Assembly (NCBI RefSeq): GCF_932294415.1
Contig: NC_065544.1
Coordinates: 23,473,351-23,537,350, forward strand
DNA: 64,000 nt
Origin: Quercus robur
Taxonomy: Eukaryota; Streptophyta; Magnoliopsida; Fagales; Fagaceae
Direction of reading: 5' to 3'
Made by a program: the position numbers and the translations under genes. The notes beneath the pieces are model-generated. The model did no database searches, was not told where the DNA came from, and saw only the letters and a program-made list of their open reading frames with translations. Positions 21,489 through 33,847 of the stretch are shown in pieces (the stretch's first letter is position 1; the number at the start of each line of letters is the position of its first letter).

Positions 21489-22412
21489 TGTTAGGTTCTA
21501 AATATTTAGGATTAAATGTTTAGATTCTTATTTCGTGTATGTTGGCAAATCGAGAACACAAAAACATGTCTAGATTAGGTGTTAGACATTGCTAAAGATT
21601 GTACAAATGAAGATTCAAAAACATTCAAGCTGCAGAAAGGAGAGTTCAAGTTCTGTGAAGCTTGATCGATCGAAAATTACACTCAAACGATCAAAAATTG
21701 TAGATAAGTCAATTTTGCAGAATTTAAATTAGGCTTAAGCTTGCGAAAACGTTTAAGGTTTTAGTCCAACACTGTAAGGTATAAAAGGAAAACCCTAATT
21801 ACATTTTAGAGGCCCTTGGAAGACTTGTGAGTTACTCTTGTGAGATTTGAGAGGTTTCTATTCGTTTTAACTCTACAAGTGTCTATTGGAACGAGATCTA
21901 CAATCAAGAATTGGTGGAAACAAGTTGCTGCATAAAGATATACTATTGATGGTGATTTGAAACCTTTGAGTGGGATCTCAAAGTCACAAATGGGGAGTTT
22001 GTGTTTAGCAAATCCAAGGTAGAAGAGTCTGTAGAGTCTGAGCAACACGTGGTCGTGTTAGTAAGTTCTATTTGAGTTAGCTTTAGATTTAGGGTTTAAA
22101 TCTATTGTAATCTTCCATTCTATCATAGTGGATTTGTTTATCTTGAGGATATTTAGGTTAAATCTTCTACAGGTTTTTACCTTAAAATGGTTGATTTTAT
22201 TGGTTTTATTGGGTAATTATATTGTTGTCTTCTTTATTTTTCTGCACTATATGATATGATTGTATGTGTTTAACCTAGAACTGAATAATTAACCTAAGTA
22301 ACTACTTGGCTAATTAATTATGTTAAACTAATTAATTATGGCCTTCGAAATCATACCACACGAGCTTGTTTTTAGAATGGTTGTAAGGAGTCAAATTGTG
22401 GTCCCTCTAACA
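21489..22412 (+). mobile_element. Copia-type LTR remnant (approximate ends)
   Basis: It starts TGTTAGGTTC, a common copia LTR start. It continues with a transcribed-leader-like region (GTATAAAAGGAAAACCCTAATT at about 21778) and a long AT-rich tail with ACTAATTAATTATGG. The end CTCTAACA at 22405-22412 mirrors the start, but I could not find a matching target duplication. A related-looking sequence is at about 36990-37530. No coding part remains. Confidence 0.4.
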
Positions 22413-22778
22413 ATCCCTCATTCACAATGACACTCTCGTGACTTGAACCCATGACTTTAGCTCTGATACCATTTGTTGGACCGTGAAATGTGCCATTCCA
22501 CCTCAAAACCAATTGGTGATGAGAAAAGATACATTCAAATCTCTTATGACATTTGACATCACATCATGCGGACAATTTTTAGAATGGCAATAGGGAGTCA
22601 AATTGTGGTCCTCCAATAGGAATAGTGCAAAATATGCTTATTTTTTAAGAGAAAAAGTTCAAAATACGCTAAATCCTGTTAGTTTTTATTTACGTATGGT
22701 GCTTTTCTTTGTTTGGGAGTGTCACATATACATTACAAGGTAACATGAAGTTTTCCAGAGTGTTGACAAATTCTAACA
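22413..22778. other. Repeat-derived DNA with a duplicated phrase
   Basis: The phrase TTTTTAGAATGG..., (A/G)GGAGTCAAATTGTGGTCC, occurs at about 22370 and 22571. GCTCTGATACCATTTGTTGGA (near 22461) resembles a retroelement primer-binding region in reverse. No gene is seen. Confidence 0.4.
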
Positions 22779-25011
22779 TTACTTCGCTTTGGATTCTTGC
22801 TTCGCAATATGATCAATAACGGGTTCAACCAGAGTCTCCACGTCTTCCTTCAATGTATCCACCTATGTTTTGATCAAACCGAAATCATTCAATACCTCTA
22901 CACTACGGAAATACATGTATGTACTACTCGCGTAATGCATGTTTATGATGTTTGCACAGCCTTGGGAGATGCCTAAGTAATGCTTTAAAATTGTTGAATG
23001 AAACAAAATTGTGTTGTTTTGATAGTGAATGATTATGTATATTGCCAATAACTGATGCTTGGTCAATGAAGAAAAATACTAATAAAGGAAGAGAAGGTAT
23101 CAGCAAATGAATGCAATAACTTGCGAATTAACAGTGGTTCAAAGAGAGTGCTTTTATATTGCAATACCTTGTGGATAAAATCTTCTGTTAGTTGGGCATC
23201 GTGGACAACCTCTTTTGAAAAACGTTCAACCAACAAAGCTGCTTTCTTCAGATTACCATTTTCAGGAAGCTTATCTGTAGCTTTTGCTGATACCTTCTCT
23301 GCCACAGTGCCCACCTTTTCTACTACCTCCGCTACAATTTCAACCTCTGTAGCCACTATTTCTGCCTCTCCTATAACATCCAAATAATTCCATAAATGAA
23401 TTAAAACCTTTTTGTAATAATATTGGGAGAAAATGATACTATATTTTTTGTATTACCTTATAGATAGAAGTAGAAGTGTTTTTACTTTTTACTCTTCTAG
23501 GCCAAGTTTGTAGTTGTTTTGCTTGAAGTTCATTTTTTTTCTCCATTTATACCCTTAATTTGGGAAATAATTCTTTTCCCAAGTTTGATCATGCCAATAT
23601 CGGAATTTGTTGTGAATCCAAAAAGAATAGTTACAATTTACAAGTATGTTTATTTATTTCTAAATTCTAATTAAGGAGATTAAGAGACATAACACAAGAA
23701 AGCTTGATAGAAAATTCAGGTTTAACAAATTGCACAGCTGAAATTACCTTCAATCCATTGTAGTTTCCTCCAATCCTGCTTCCAGTTCCACAATGGTAGC
23801 GAGAAAGCAAAGATAGAGCCCAAAATCCATTTTGCCCTGTATGGTTTGGTAATTCATCAAATTGCCCACATGATGACACTGCCCCACCCTCATGCGAAAT
23901 GGTGATCATAATAACCAAATTCTATAATTATTTTCAAAATTTTCTAATATATATCATTAATATCTAATTAAACTAATGGAACCTGATGATTTTCCAGTTT
24001 TCCTAAGAATCATATGCTATTCCACTATGGAATAATTCCTATATACGACATTGTTATATTATTATATAGCACGACTCTTTAGCAAAAAAAAATATAGCAC
24101 GACTCTTTCTTTTTTTTATTTTTATTTTTATTTGGGATAGGTTGTACGACTTCTATTAGATTATTAAATATAGGAACAAGTCAGAAAGTTGAATTCAGTG
24201 CGCAGGAGCTATTCCGACCAAAAAAAAAAAAAAACCTAAAATTTCTATATTAATTTCTTTGAATGCCACACATTTTTTTTTTTAAATTATTCAATACTCA
24301 GGCAACAATTTACTCCCTTATCTCATATAAATAGTAGGTTTAGTCGTAAATATAATTATCAGGACTTATTATCATGTGATCGATTAGGATGCACGGACAC
24401 TTCATTTTGAATGTCATACTTGTGTCGTATCTGTGTCATAACGGTGTCCAATTTGCTGTATTATGTTATAATTTTTTAAAAATTACTCGTGTTGCCATAT
24501 CGTATCCATACTCGTACCTGTACACAAGTTTGTGTCCGTGCATCCTAGGCGATCAAGAGGAAGAAATATTGGTCTAGAAGTATTGAATAATTTATCAGGT
24601 TTTTATAATTCCTTAAAAAACAAATATTAATGGGAATACATACCAAGAAGGGAGGTTGAACTTTGGAGGGGTTGGTGCAGGTGGTTGAACCTTGCCCTTT
24701 TCTTGATTGACCCTAAAATTAAAAGCAAAGAAACTATTAAAAAATCATTCTTGAAAAACCTGAAGATTATTTGGAGAAAGATGAAAGAAAGCAAGAGAAG
24801 ATTACGTATTAGCATCATGTTTTTTCCACGTTTTGCTATTGGTGCTGAAAAACTTTGACCCTTCGTTCATTCCATAACCATTTCCAAGCTTATTTACAGA
24901 AAAAACCGGCCGGTGTCCCTGAGATATATAGCCGGAGCAAGACTTGTCACGGTGAATTGTTTCAAGAATGCTTCGCAACTTGCAGGAAAGCCCTGAACCT
25001 GTTCTAGACAT
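22779..25011 (-). CDS. Uncharacterised organelle-type protein, five exons (216 aa)
   Basis: I assembled this host gene from splice sites. Exons on the minus strand: 25011-24806, 24712-24644, 23836-23748, 23370-23168 and 22862-22779 (stop TAA). All introns are GT-AG, phases agree, and the coding length is 651 nt. Residues 1 to about 65 are Ser/Arg/Lys-rich with few acidic residues, like an organelle transit peptide. A Pro-rich link (VQPPAPTPPKFNLPSWAKW) precedes one hydrophobic segment, WILGSIFAFSLPLW. Then comes WKQDWRKLQWIEGEAEIV and a helical, Val/Glu/Lys-rich region (VVEKVGTVAEKVSA) reaching an acidic C-terminus (TLKEDVETLVEPVID). I know this as a plant-specific family of unknown function; I infer a membrane-anchored plastid or mitochondrial protein. 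Intron 2 holds a small inverted-repeat element. There is no sign of decay. Confidence 0.82.
24385..24547. mobile_element. Short MITE-like element in intron 2
   Basis: A 16-bp perfect terminal inverted repeat: TAGGATGCACGGACAC (24385-24400) and GTGTCCGTGCATCCTA (24532-24547). The interior is AT-rich and non-coding. It lies between exons 2 and 3 of the gene at 22779-25011, so it is tolerated inside the transcript. A related end motif may occur at 47741-48103. Confidence 0.75.
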
Positions 25012-25019
25012 ATTGAACG

Positions 25020-25690
25020 GTTTTCTTTCTTATCTCTGAAAATGACTATATGTAACCCTTGTTAGAGAATTCAAGCACAATGAAATTTCAATCAACAGAA
25101 GACTATGCATATATATAGATTATGTTTCAAATTGTGACTAAGGAGGATAAAGATTAGTGTAGTATTATTATACTTTTCCAATGGGGTTTGCGTGAGGGAG
25201 TGCTTGCGGGACTAACAAAGTGCTTGGAAAGAACACGCTAAAGGATAACGCTAATTTTACATGTTTTGTCACTCCAAGCTAAAGGTTTATACCTAAAATA
25301 AGGCTAACCTGTCACCTGTGTTCCTTGCAAGTAAAAACTTCGTACTCTGTTCAGGAGCTTCAAAGATGATCCCTTTTTCTTTCCTAAAAAGAAAAAAGAA
25401 AAAAAGAGACCACTTTTTTTGTTGCTTGGCATGGTTTTCATTTTGCTTCAAGCAATATACAAAGAGTAATAAAGAGTTTACAATATTTTTACAACAAATT
25501 ATAGATGACAAGTTACTACAGGTTTTAATATGATTTCACCAATGATATTACTGTTTTATTGATTCATAAAAACTTGTCAACTTATAATTTATTATAAAAT
25601 TGTTGTGAAAATATTATAAGCGTAAAATTAATTACTTATATTGAAAATAATATAGAAAAGAGATAAAAACAGAGTATTTGTATTGGGCAC
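25020..25690. other. Promoter side of the five-exon gene and AT-rich DNA
   Basis: The DNA just upstream of the gene (25012-25200) has no unambiguous TATA box that I can defend. Beyond it are A/T-rich stretches with no gene. Confidence 0.4.
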
Positions 25691-26240
25691 AAAGCATGTA
25701 TGATGTATCCTGTATGCCCATGAGAAAATAAGGTGTTAAAAATATTGGGCCGAGTGAACCCAATGAATTGTCCCTAGTGGGTCTGGTTTAGCCCATAACA
25801 AAGAGTTGTAACTCTTACTTGAAGGATGTGACTCTTAATAAATACGTTTGATCGTTTGTAATGGGTTACAAATTTTGACAAATATTGTGTAGTGTCTATA
25901 AATATGACACCAAACATTAATCTTAGATGATTAATTAGTTTTTGTATCAAATACCACTGTGCCAGACTGCCAGTCTTATCAATATTTTTGTTTGTGAGAG
26001 ATGGTACGTGACAATATAGAACACTTCCAAAGATACGCAAATAAATAATTCATGTTCTCTGTGTTCTCTCTCTTCCACTTTCCAACAAAAAAAAAAAAAA
26101 AAAAAACTCTGCTTTGTGTTGGAGCATAGTTTTTTGTGTGGTCTCTTGTCAATTGCTAGAGTGTTAACCTTGCCACACCCTTTTCTATTGTTAGGGATCA
26201 AGTTTGGAACTCGATACCAAGCCAAAGAACACTGATGGCT
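25690..26240. mobile_element. Possible LTR remnant
   Basis: It contains GTCTATAAATATGACACC, a TATA-like site (about 25891), a leader-like region and CTCTCTCTTCCACTTTCCAAC before an A-run at 26086-26105. The structure resembles a copia LTR, but I found no definite ends or target duplication. Confidence 0.3.
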
Positions 26241-27660
26241 AACCGCATTAAGAAATTTGGTGATAGTTTTTGAACTCTTTTCAGATACCTATCACTCTGA
26301 CCCAAACTGCTCTACAAACTACCTCCATAGCGAATAATACTTTTAAAACCTACATGTTCAAGTAAACCCATTAAAAATGATATTTCTTCAATAAATAATC
26401 TCCAATAATTGAGCCTCCAAGATTATGATGAAGGAAAATCCAAACAATCAAAGTTTAACGTAATCATTATGCTCTGACATTCCACTTAGTGGTATATTGC
26501 TCTACTTAAATATAAGTTCAAAACTGTTTCACAACAGATGCATAGACATTTCCGTCAAAATTGTAAAATAGAAATTTCCAAAGTCTATATAAAAATCAAT
26601 TGAGTATTGATATAGTGTTTGTCATAGAATGTCTATCTTAATCTTATAAAATCTTCATGATTAAGCAAAATTTTATTCACCTTTAACCTCCGGATGATGC
26701 TTGGTCTGAACTCATTGAAGAGTTGAGTTCCTCATAAATATATGGCTTATTATGAAATCATAATCTATAAATGTGCATTGGCTAGGAGGGAATTCCATGA
26801 AATATCTCAACCACCCCCCCCCCCCCCCCCCAATTTTTTTCACCTTGCAGATTGTATTATCCCAACAGCCTAGAACTTAAGAGTATAATGTGACTTTATA
26901 ATTATTAACTATCTGCCAATATAAAACAAAAGGTACCATAATTGACTATAATTCAAATTGTAATAGTTTTTCAAAATAAACTCTCTTGCCACCCAAATCT
27001 ATCAATATCCAATCAAAATATGGTTCACTAATCCAATTTATAATACCACAAACATTGCTTCCTACACACTTCATGTTCTATTGAGTCAATCCATTAACTC
27101 TTATCAATTAAAATCAAAGAATTACATTTTTGGCATCAAAACTTATTCCCCAGGATATTAAACAATCTTCCAAGTCCATAGAAAAGAAATTGAGGACCTC
27201 AAACTTCTATGTAACAGAACATGTCTCAAAAACATTTAAGGACTACCTCACTCATAAATTAGGCACTGGTAATCCATGTAGGTCAACAATAACAAGAACA
27301 ATGATCCGACCAAAAGAAAGTCAGTCCTTAACATCAGAATCCAAAGAAATCCACCGATATTATAAATGAATTCTTTAAATGCCCTCAAAATTTATATCCA
27401 TAACATATAATATAACTTGAACTATAATAACCACAAATTGATTTTCCTTCACACTACGAATTTTCTGAAAATTTCTTAACTCCATATAAACTAAAATTGA
27501 GGAATCATAGCTCTAACATCAAACCTTAACCCCCTAAATAGTTTTGCAATTTCTAATTCTCTAATAATGGTCAAGCACCAACTTCTGAATAGGACATACC
27601 CTAACTATCATTCAATAATTAGACATGTGAGAATCCCTACTGATCAAACCTAGAGCTCTA
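26241..27660. other. Decayed retroelement-like DNA, no gene
   Basis: AT-rich with a C-run of 18 at 26814-26831. The stretch ends at AGAGCTCTAATACCATTAAAT, which on the minus strand reads like an initiator-tRNA primer-binding site next to the LTR that starts at 27673. It may be the internal part of that element; no domain is readable. Confidence 0.35.
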
Positions 27661-27672
27661 ATACCATTAAAT

Positions 27673-28820
27673 TGTCACGCCCCAAACCCAAGCAAAAGCT
27701 AGGTACGTGACAACGGCCGCATGCTTATAAAGTAAGCACCCTACAAGTGTGTAAAGCCTTTTTAGAAACTAAAATTTATCCTAAAAAATTACATCAAATA
27801 AATCCAAAATATCTCAACAATTTCTTTATGAATAGATCTCTAATAATTCAAATGGAACAAAATCCCAACTTTATGTACATAATGCCAATTGGCCAATAGA
27901 TATAAGACTATTACAAGACCATCTAATCTCAAAATCACTAAGCTTCTTACCCTGCTCACAACACAAAAGCAAAACTCCCAAAACTTGTTATCTTCACAAT
28001 CTGAAACTGGAGGGGAAAAAGGGGATGAATTGACAACTCAATAAGTAACGAAATCCTAACTAGCTAAGACAAGTATATATATTGACAAAATAATACATTT
28101 TACATAGGATCAAATATTTCACACATATAAAAAATTATAATATACTATGAGTTTCAAAATAAACATGAGAAGATTCATAGACTTAAAATAGTTCATATAT
28201 TCAAACATAATTCATATTCTTAACAATCTTTTATGACTATGGTTACGTTATATCCTTGGGATTGGGCATCAGATTTAGATGAAACTAGTTCCATGCTAAT
28301 GTATATCCCCCCATTAGTTGGGTACAGAAACACGATAGGCTCATGATGTCCCAGATAGAACTAGTTTTGGTACCAATGAATAACCCCCATTGGGTGGGTA
28401 TCAGAGTCAAAACATAGTCAAATTGTCCAAAATTATATATATCAAATCACAGTTCAAACAAAAATATATCTTATTCAAATAAATATATAAAATCATATAT
28501 ATATTTATTAAATATATTTATGATGATTCGTTATTCTTTACTTTAAATCAATGTAGTTAAAACAATTAAAATAAAATTGAAAACAATTATAAGACAATAT
28601 TCAGTAGTTAAAATAAAGTAGTATAAGCAAAATAAAACCAATTAGGAGAAAGGTTACTTACCTTACACACTTATAAGGACTGTAAACTTTTCTCTAAAAT
28701 TTTATCTCCAATTGTAAAATATTAAGGACCAATTTGAGTGCAAGTTAAAAATAGTAGAACCAAATTGACTGTAAACCAAAATATAGGGACTAAAATGGTG
28801 TTTTCACTAATAATTTTTCA
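27673..28820 (-). mobile_element. Gypsy-type LTR remnant
   Basis: One end is TGTCACGCCCCAAACCC (27673 on), reading GGGGCGTGACA on the minus strand. It is followed on that strand by ATGGTATTAGAGC, which resembles a TGGTATCAGAGC primer-binding site. That orientation places the LTR at 27673 to about 28820 with internal sequence at lower coordinates. A repeated CCCCCATTAGTTGGGTA phrase is at 28308 and 28389. The far end is uncertain. The element is a broken fossil with no readable gene. Confidence 0.4.
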
Positions 28821-29065
28821 CCACACTCTTAGGTTTTTTTGTGATTGAAAAATATAATAATTTCAAATTATAATGGATGCAAATTATTAATGGCAATTAT
28901 GTGATTTCAATGCTAATTTAGTGTTCATTTTTTAAAGCTAGCCTTTGACACTCTTAGTTGTATTAGCAATCCACAAAAGCGCAATATTTGTAGACAAATG
29001 TGTAAACATCAAATTGAGATAAATGAAAAATTATGACACTAAACCCAAAAACTAGAGCATCATTG

Positions 29066-29095
29066 CACGCACGAAGTGCGTGGGATTAGACTAGT
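29066..29095 (+). mobile_element. Helitron 3' terminus
   Basis: A 7-bp stem hairpin CACGCAC-GAA-GTGCGTG (29066-29082), then eight bases and CTAGT (29091-29095), followed by ATTAA. This is the classic Helitron 3' end (hairpin 8-12 nt before CTRR, inserted before T). The 5' end should lie upstream on this strand; I could not identify it. No Rep/helicase coding is visible, so it is non-autonomous or truncated. Confidence 0.65.
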
Positions 29096-30439
29096 ATTAA
29101 TTCATCTATATCATTAAAAAAATAGTTTTAAAAATATTACTCAATTTTTTTTTTTTTTTTTTTTGCTAAACAAAAATATTACTCAATTTGAATGCTTCGT
29201 GAACTAAAACCTGTATCAAATAACATAGATGTGTGACAACTGTACAATGTACATTTTAGCAATTTTATGCATTGTAAAATCTCTTTACACACCCACAACC
29301 TCATACACTTAGGTGTTTTGTACTTTGGATGGAAACACTATGCTTCACATCATATTTTTAGTACATATTTAAAATCAAATTACCGTTATTTACAAACTGG
29401 GTAAGATGATACACACAAATCACACAAAAAATGTCCGCAAGTATATTCCAATTTGAATCTTTGATACAAATAAGCAGCTAAAGTGTTAAAGCCGTCAAAT
29501 AGATTACCTACCCCTTTTGAAGGCTAATACCCTTAATAACACTTCTATGAAACTAAATATTAAGTAAGTTTTTATAAATTCAAAAAAAAAAAAAAAAGTT
29601 ATTGTCTTGATACATAATCAGCTAAACTCAAACTCAAAGCTACAACCTCAAAAAGGCCAATGATCATTACAACAAATTTCCGAAGCAAAGCTAAGTGAAA
29701 AATAGGAAAAAAAATGGCATGAAAAGAAAGCAGCAAAGATGTACGACTTGAATTTTTATAAAGTCAATATTATACAAATAGAAAAAAGAATAGAAAAAAA
29801 GAAACACCCCCTCCAAAATATATATAATAATAATATATCATGTAGGATTTTTTTTTTTTTTTTAAAATGAGAAATTTACTCTATTGGATTTGTGGCAAAT
29901 CTGGAAAGATATAGGTGTTGATTTTTGTTGCGGAGAGTATCAAAACAATTATGATAATCTAATGATAATCTTCTCGCTTCTGTCGCTTCTCTATCTCTTT
30001 GACTATGACCATATTAAAAAAAAAGTAATATTAGAAAAACAATTATGAAATGAAAGAAACACAACCTACAAATAATAATTTCAACAATGTCGAATGAAAC
30101 TTACTTGTTTGAAAAGAAAGATAGTGTTGAAATGAAGAAAAAATTGTGGAAATCAAAGGAATTGTAGATATTAGCTAGAAAAGAGACTTGAGAAAGAGAT
30201 AAAAGAATAAGAAATTAAAAAATGGGTGAGATTAGTAAAAAAATTATGAAAACAAAAATACACAAACTAATAAATTAATAATTTTAACAGTGTCAAAGGA
30301 AACAAACCTTTTTGAAATTTCTTTTTTGAGTTGAACCTTTTTGAAATTGGAAATGATAATGAAGTGAGCAAAAAATTTATGAAATCCAAAAGTCTATGCA
30401 AAGAAATTGAAAAAGGGACAGGTGAAATATATATAAATA
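29096..30439. other. AT-rich intergenic DNA
   Basis: T- and A-runs (29148-29163, 29582-29597, 29848-29863). No gene or element is recognised. Confidence 0.5.
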
Positions 30440-30444
30440 GAGAT

Positions 30445-31201
30445 TGTGGGTGGTCGAGAATCTGAGAATATAGACAGATAGACTAAGGACAATGTCAGGA
30501 GTATGAACCACAAAAAGCACCAACAAAACATCCTCGGGAAAATATGAGTAACCCTCTGCAGGTGCAGAGAGATTATAACACCCGAGGACTCCGAGGATAC
30601 CAACATGCCCTTGGAAAACCGAGAACCAAGGCTAAAGGCCATTGGATGCAAATCGAGGATGAGGAGAAAGATTTGTCGTCAAGTTGGGAAGAGAGGAAAG
30701 AGGATAGATAAAACATACATCACCTCTACATTCAATGCTTTGCATCCACTTAGTTGGCTGCATTAATAAGGAAATGACCTCTGAATATTGTCAACCCAGC
30801 TCATAGCCTAGTGTGGAAGCCTTCTAGTAAGTCTGAATTGACAAGTATCAGAGAAATCAAACTCCAACCCTCCAATGTAGGGCTCAGATACATCTTGTTT
30901 GATTATATAAAGTTGAGAAGCCCTTGGAGGAAGGGATTCACTTTTTTAGAATTATAAACCATTTGTAATCACTACCTCAGACTAAACCCGAGGAACTCAA
31001 TATAGGCCCTTTGAGGTTGCTTCTTACTTATGCACATTCATTCATACTTAGAATTAATTTAGTCGCCTCTAGTTAAATTTTTTCATATAGTTAAGGGTAT
31101 TTAAGGTTGATTAAGCATCTCATCTCTTAAAAATTAATTGTGTGAGCAAAAGTAGCAAGTTTAAACTTGAGACTGACTTGTCCCATTTTTTGCCCACCAC
31201 A
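30445..31201 (+). mobile_element. Solo LTR (757 bp) with 5-bp target duplication
   Basis: It begins TGTGGGTGGTCGAG and ends TTGCCCACCACA, so the ends are inverted repeats. It is flanked by GAGAT at 30440-30444 and 31202-31206. It contains CGAGGA/TCCTCGG phrases, GATTATATAAAGTTG (TATA-like, about 30901) and CTCAGACTAAACCC. It is probably of gypsy type. Only the LTR remains. Confidence 0.88.
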
Positions 31202-31206
31202 GAGAT

Positions 31207-31659
31207 AGTGTGTGTTTATATAATGATAGTAAGATAAACTGATAAAGAAGAAAAAGTTTTTATTTTTTTTTAATATATAAAAAAAGTGAGATTGGAAGTG
31301 GTGAACGTGGGATGTGGGAAGTGTTTGAAACTAAAACCATTTAGTTTGAATTTGTAGGAGTGGGAGTGTAGAAGTTTATTTATTTATTTATTTTTTTGAA
31401 GTGGAAAAGATTTTTTGATAACTGATAAGTAGTTAAAAAAAAAAAAACATTGAAAAAGTAAGTGGATAAGAAAAAAATTTTCTCATAAAAAAAATTTGAT
31501 TAGTAAAAAGTGGATGGCAACTGGCAAGCAATGTGGGGGGTTTTAATGTGGGCATTTTTAAATAGAAAAAACTAACAAAATAAGTGGTCCTATCTTAAAG
31601 GAAATATTTTAAAAATATATTTTTACTAGATTATTATTTAGTATTGTCTTTACTTAGAC
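31207..31659. other. AT-rich intergenic DNA
   Basis: Only A/T-rich simple sequence is visible. No gene is seen. Confidence 0.5.
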
Positions 31660-33185
31660 GTAAGCTTTTTATTTTTTTATTTATGAGAATGAAGTCCGTT
31701 TATATTATTCCAATGAAACTTTAAAATCAGTTTGAACAAAATGAGAAATTGATGGCGCTAATTTGGTCAAACCATGTGCCACGTTGTTACCCTCTATGAG
31801 AATAGGATAATTCTGAAAAGTTCCTCTAACAGCTTAGCATCTACAACGAGTAAACCATATGATGCTAGTCCTGCATTGTTGGACCTCAATGCTTCCGTAA
31901 CAACACTCGAATCCCCTTCAATCGCAACTCTGTCCACACCAACTTCTGCAGCAAACTCAATAGCTCGGGTTGCTGCCATAGCTTCGATCTCCATCGGTTT
32001 GTAAGCTTGACTAAGATTTTGAGCAAGTGATGCGATAACCAAACCATCATGATCTCTGATTACAACTCCTATACCTGAACAGCTTGAGCTTGAACAAACA
32101 GTTCCATCATAATTGATTTTGAAGGAACTAGCTAGGAGGAGGGGTCTTCCACTATATCCGACTGGATTGTGTAGTCCGTATAGGTGTGGTTGGCTGGGTA
32201 GCAACGAACTCAGCAAGCCATTCTGCAGCAACCCAAGACAGCTGATCAATGGGATGGTGGGGTTGTTGATTTCTCACCTTGTTTCGCTGCTGCCAAATGC
32301 GGCATGCTGTCATTGAAAAGATTTCAGCTCGCCTGCCATGATCAAAAATCCAGTTCAGCAACTCCCTGAAGTTTTGGATATCTACCCAAGACCTGAAACC
32401 CCATTCTGCAGCATCCCACACCCCATCCAATTCGGAACATGACCAAAGTGCATGAAGCATGTCTTCTTGAGTTGTGGTGCACCTGTCACAGTGATGATCA
32501 GTGAGCACCTGGCGACGAACCAGATTGCATTTCGTTGGCAGAGAGTTTCTACAGGCACGCCATGTGAAGTGTTTCACCTTGTTTGGAACATCAAGAGCCC
32601 AGATTTTTTTCCAAAGAGATTGAGCAGGGTCTGGTGGAGCTGGATGAGTGAAACTAGCATCTTGATCTTTCAAAAATTGGAACCCGGACTTGCAAGAGTA
32701 TTGCCCATTCTCAACTCTAGGCCAAAACAATGAATTTGTGGCTGCATTTTTTGCTAAGGGAATTCTTTTAATTAATCCTGCCTCTTGTGGAGCAAAAATC
32801 CCATCAATCATTTCAAGGTTCTAAGTTCTGTTGTCCTAATTAATCCAGCATTCCACCGTTGCTTCTTCCATTGAATCCAGGATAGGGGATGAAATTTTGG
32901 TTGGGTGTTTTGTATGTAGCCAGTAGTGTTGCCAAATTTTGATGGACTTTCCATCGCCAACCCTCCAACAAGCGCCTTCTAGAATCACATCTTGCCCTTT
33001 GAGGATGCTTTTCCATGCATAAGAACCTGCCTTTGACTCCTTTGCATCCAAAATAGAGCAATTTGGAAAGAACTTTGCTTTGAAGACTCTATGGAAGAGA
33101 GAATCAATGTTGTTGAGGATACTTAAATATAAGCTTTTGGGGTATTTTGGAACAAAAAAAAATGTCCAATCCAAATAGGGGAAGC
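31660..33185 (-). mobile_element. 5'-truncated LINE, 3' half only
   Basis: On the minus strand, the segment at 32836-33190 reads as the region after reverse transcriptase (KAKFFPNCSILDA, GSYAWKSILKGQ, LEGACWRVGDGKSIKIW). 32152-32811 is the zf-RVT region (LWKKIWALDVPNKVKHFTWR, CDRC...H). 31794-32249 is RNase H with INYDGT, IEAMAATRA and EGDSSVV, the three acidic sites. Frames differ between these blocks. 5' truncation near 33185 is typical of LINE insertion. It is a different subfamily from the LINE at 2793-8285. Confidence 0.85.
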
Positions 33186-33206
33186 CCCTTAAATAGTAGT
33201 ATAGAT

Positions 33207-33839
33207 CATAGTTATTAAACCATGACCAAACATTGACCCGATTTGTGAGCTGGGTCATTGGTTCAACTAGTGGGTCATTGGTTCAACTAGTGGGTTAAAT
33301 ATTTTTTTAAAAAACATTAAATATATATAAAATTAAGTTTGAGAAATCATAACCTGAATATGTAAATGAAAAAAAGCATATGCCTAAATCAAACTCGCTA
33401 TTATAATTCAAAATCAATGTTTTATAAGCAATAGCATTAGAAATTCTATAAAATTCACAAGGAAAATAAACTAATGTCATAAGATTGCAATAAAGTCTTT
33501 GCTAAATAAAATCTTGTTACATGTTTTAAAATTATGTATTTTAAATAAATAAAAAGGAAAATCTCAAACTCTTGTTTAAATTACCATATTATCACACATT
33601 TAAATAATAAAAGAGTCAATAAAGTGGACCTATTAATGTAATTTTACATAATTCACAAACCTGGCTGGGTTAATAAAACCCACCCGGGTCACACGGGTTG
33701 CTTAAAATCCACCGAGTTACATTGGTTTTGACTGGGTCATGTACTGTTCCGATCCAATTGATCACTTAGCCTGGTCTATGCATCGGGTCACTAGGTCATC
33801 GGTTCGACTGGCTAGGTCGGGCCGAGTTTAATAACATTG
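33207..33839. mobile_element. Non-autonomous hAT element (633 bp)
   Basis: The ends are CATAGTTATTAAAC (33207 on) and GTTTAATAACATTG (to 33839), an imperfect inverted repeat starting CA. They are flanked by the 8-bp duplication GTATAGAT at 33199-33206 and 33840-33847. An 8-bp duplication plus CA-start is the hAT signature. Subterminal regions are rich in GGGTCA/GACC motifs, including a direct repeat GGTTCAACTAGTGGGT(CA/TA) at 33262-33296. It encodes nothing. Confidence 0.85.
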
Positions 33840-33847
33840 GTATAGAT

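Noticed and set aside
22863-23106. Small ORFs on the minus strand between exons 4 and 5
   Set aside because: They run through intron 4 of the five-exon gene and break at its splice sites.
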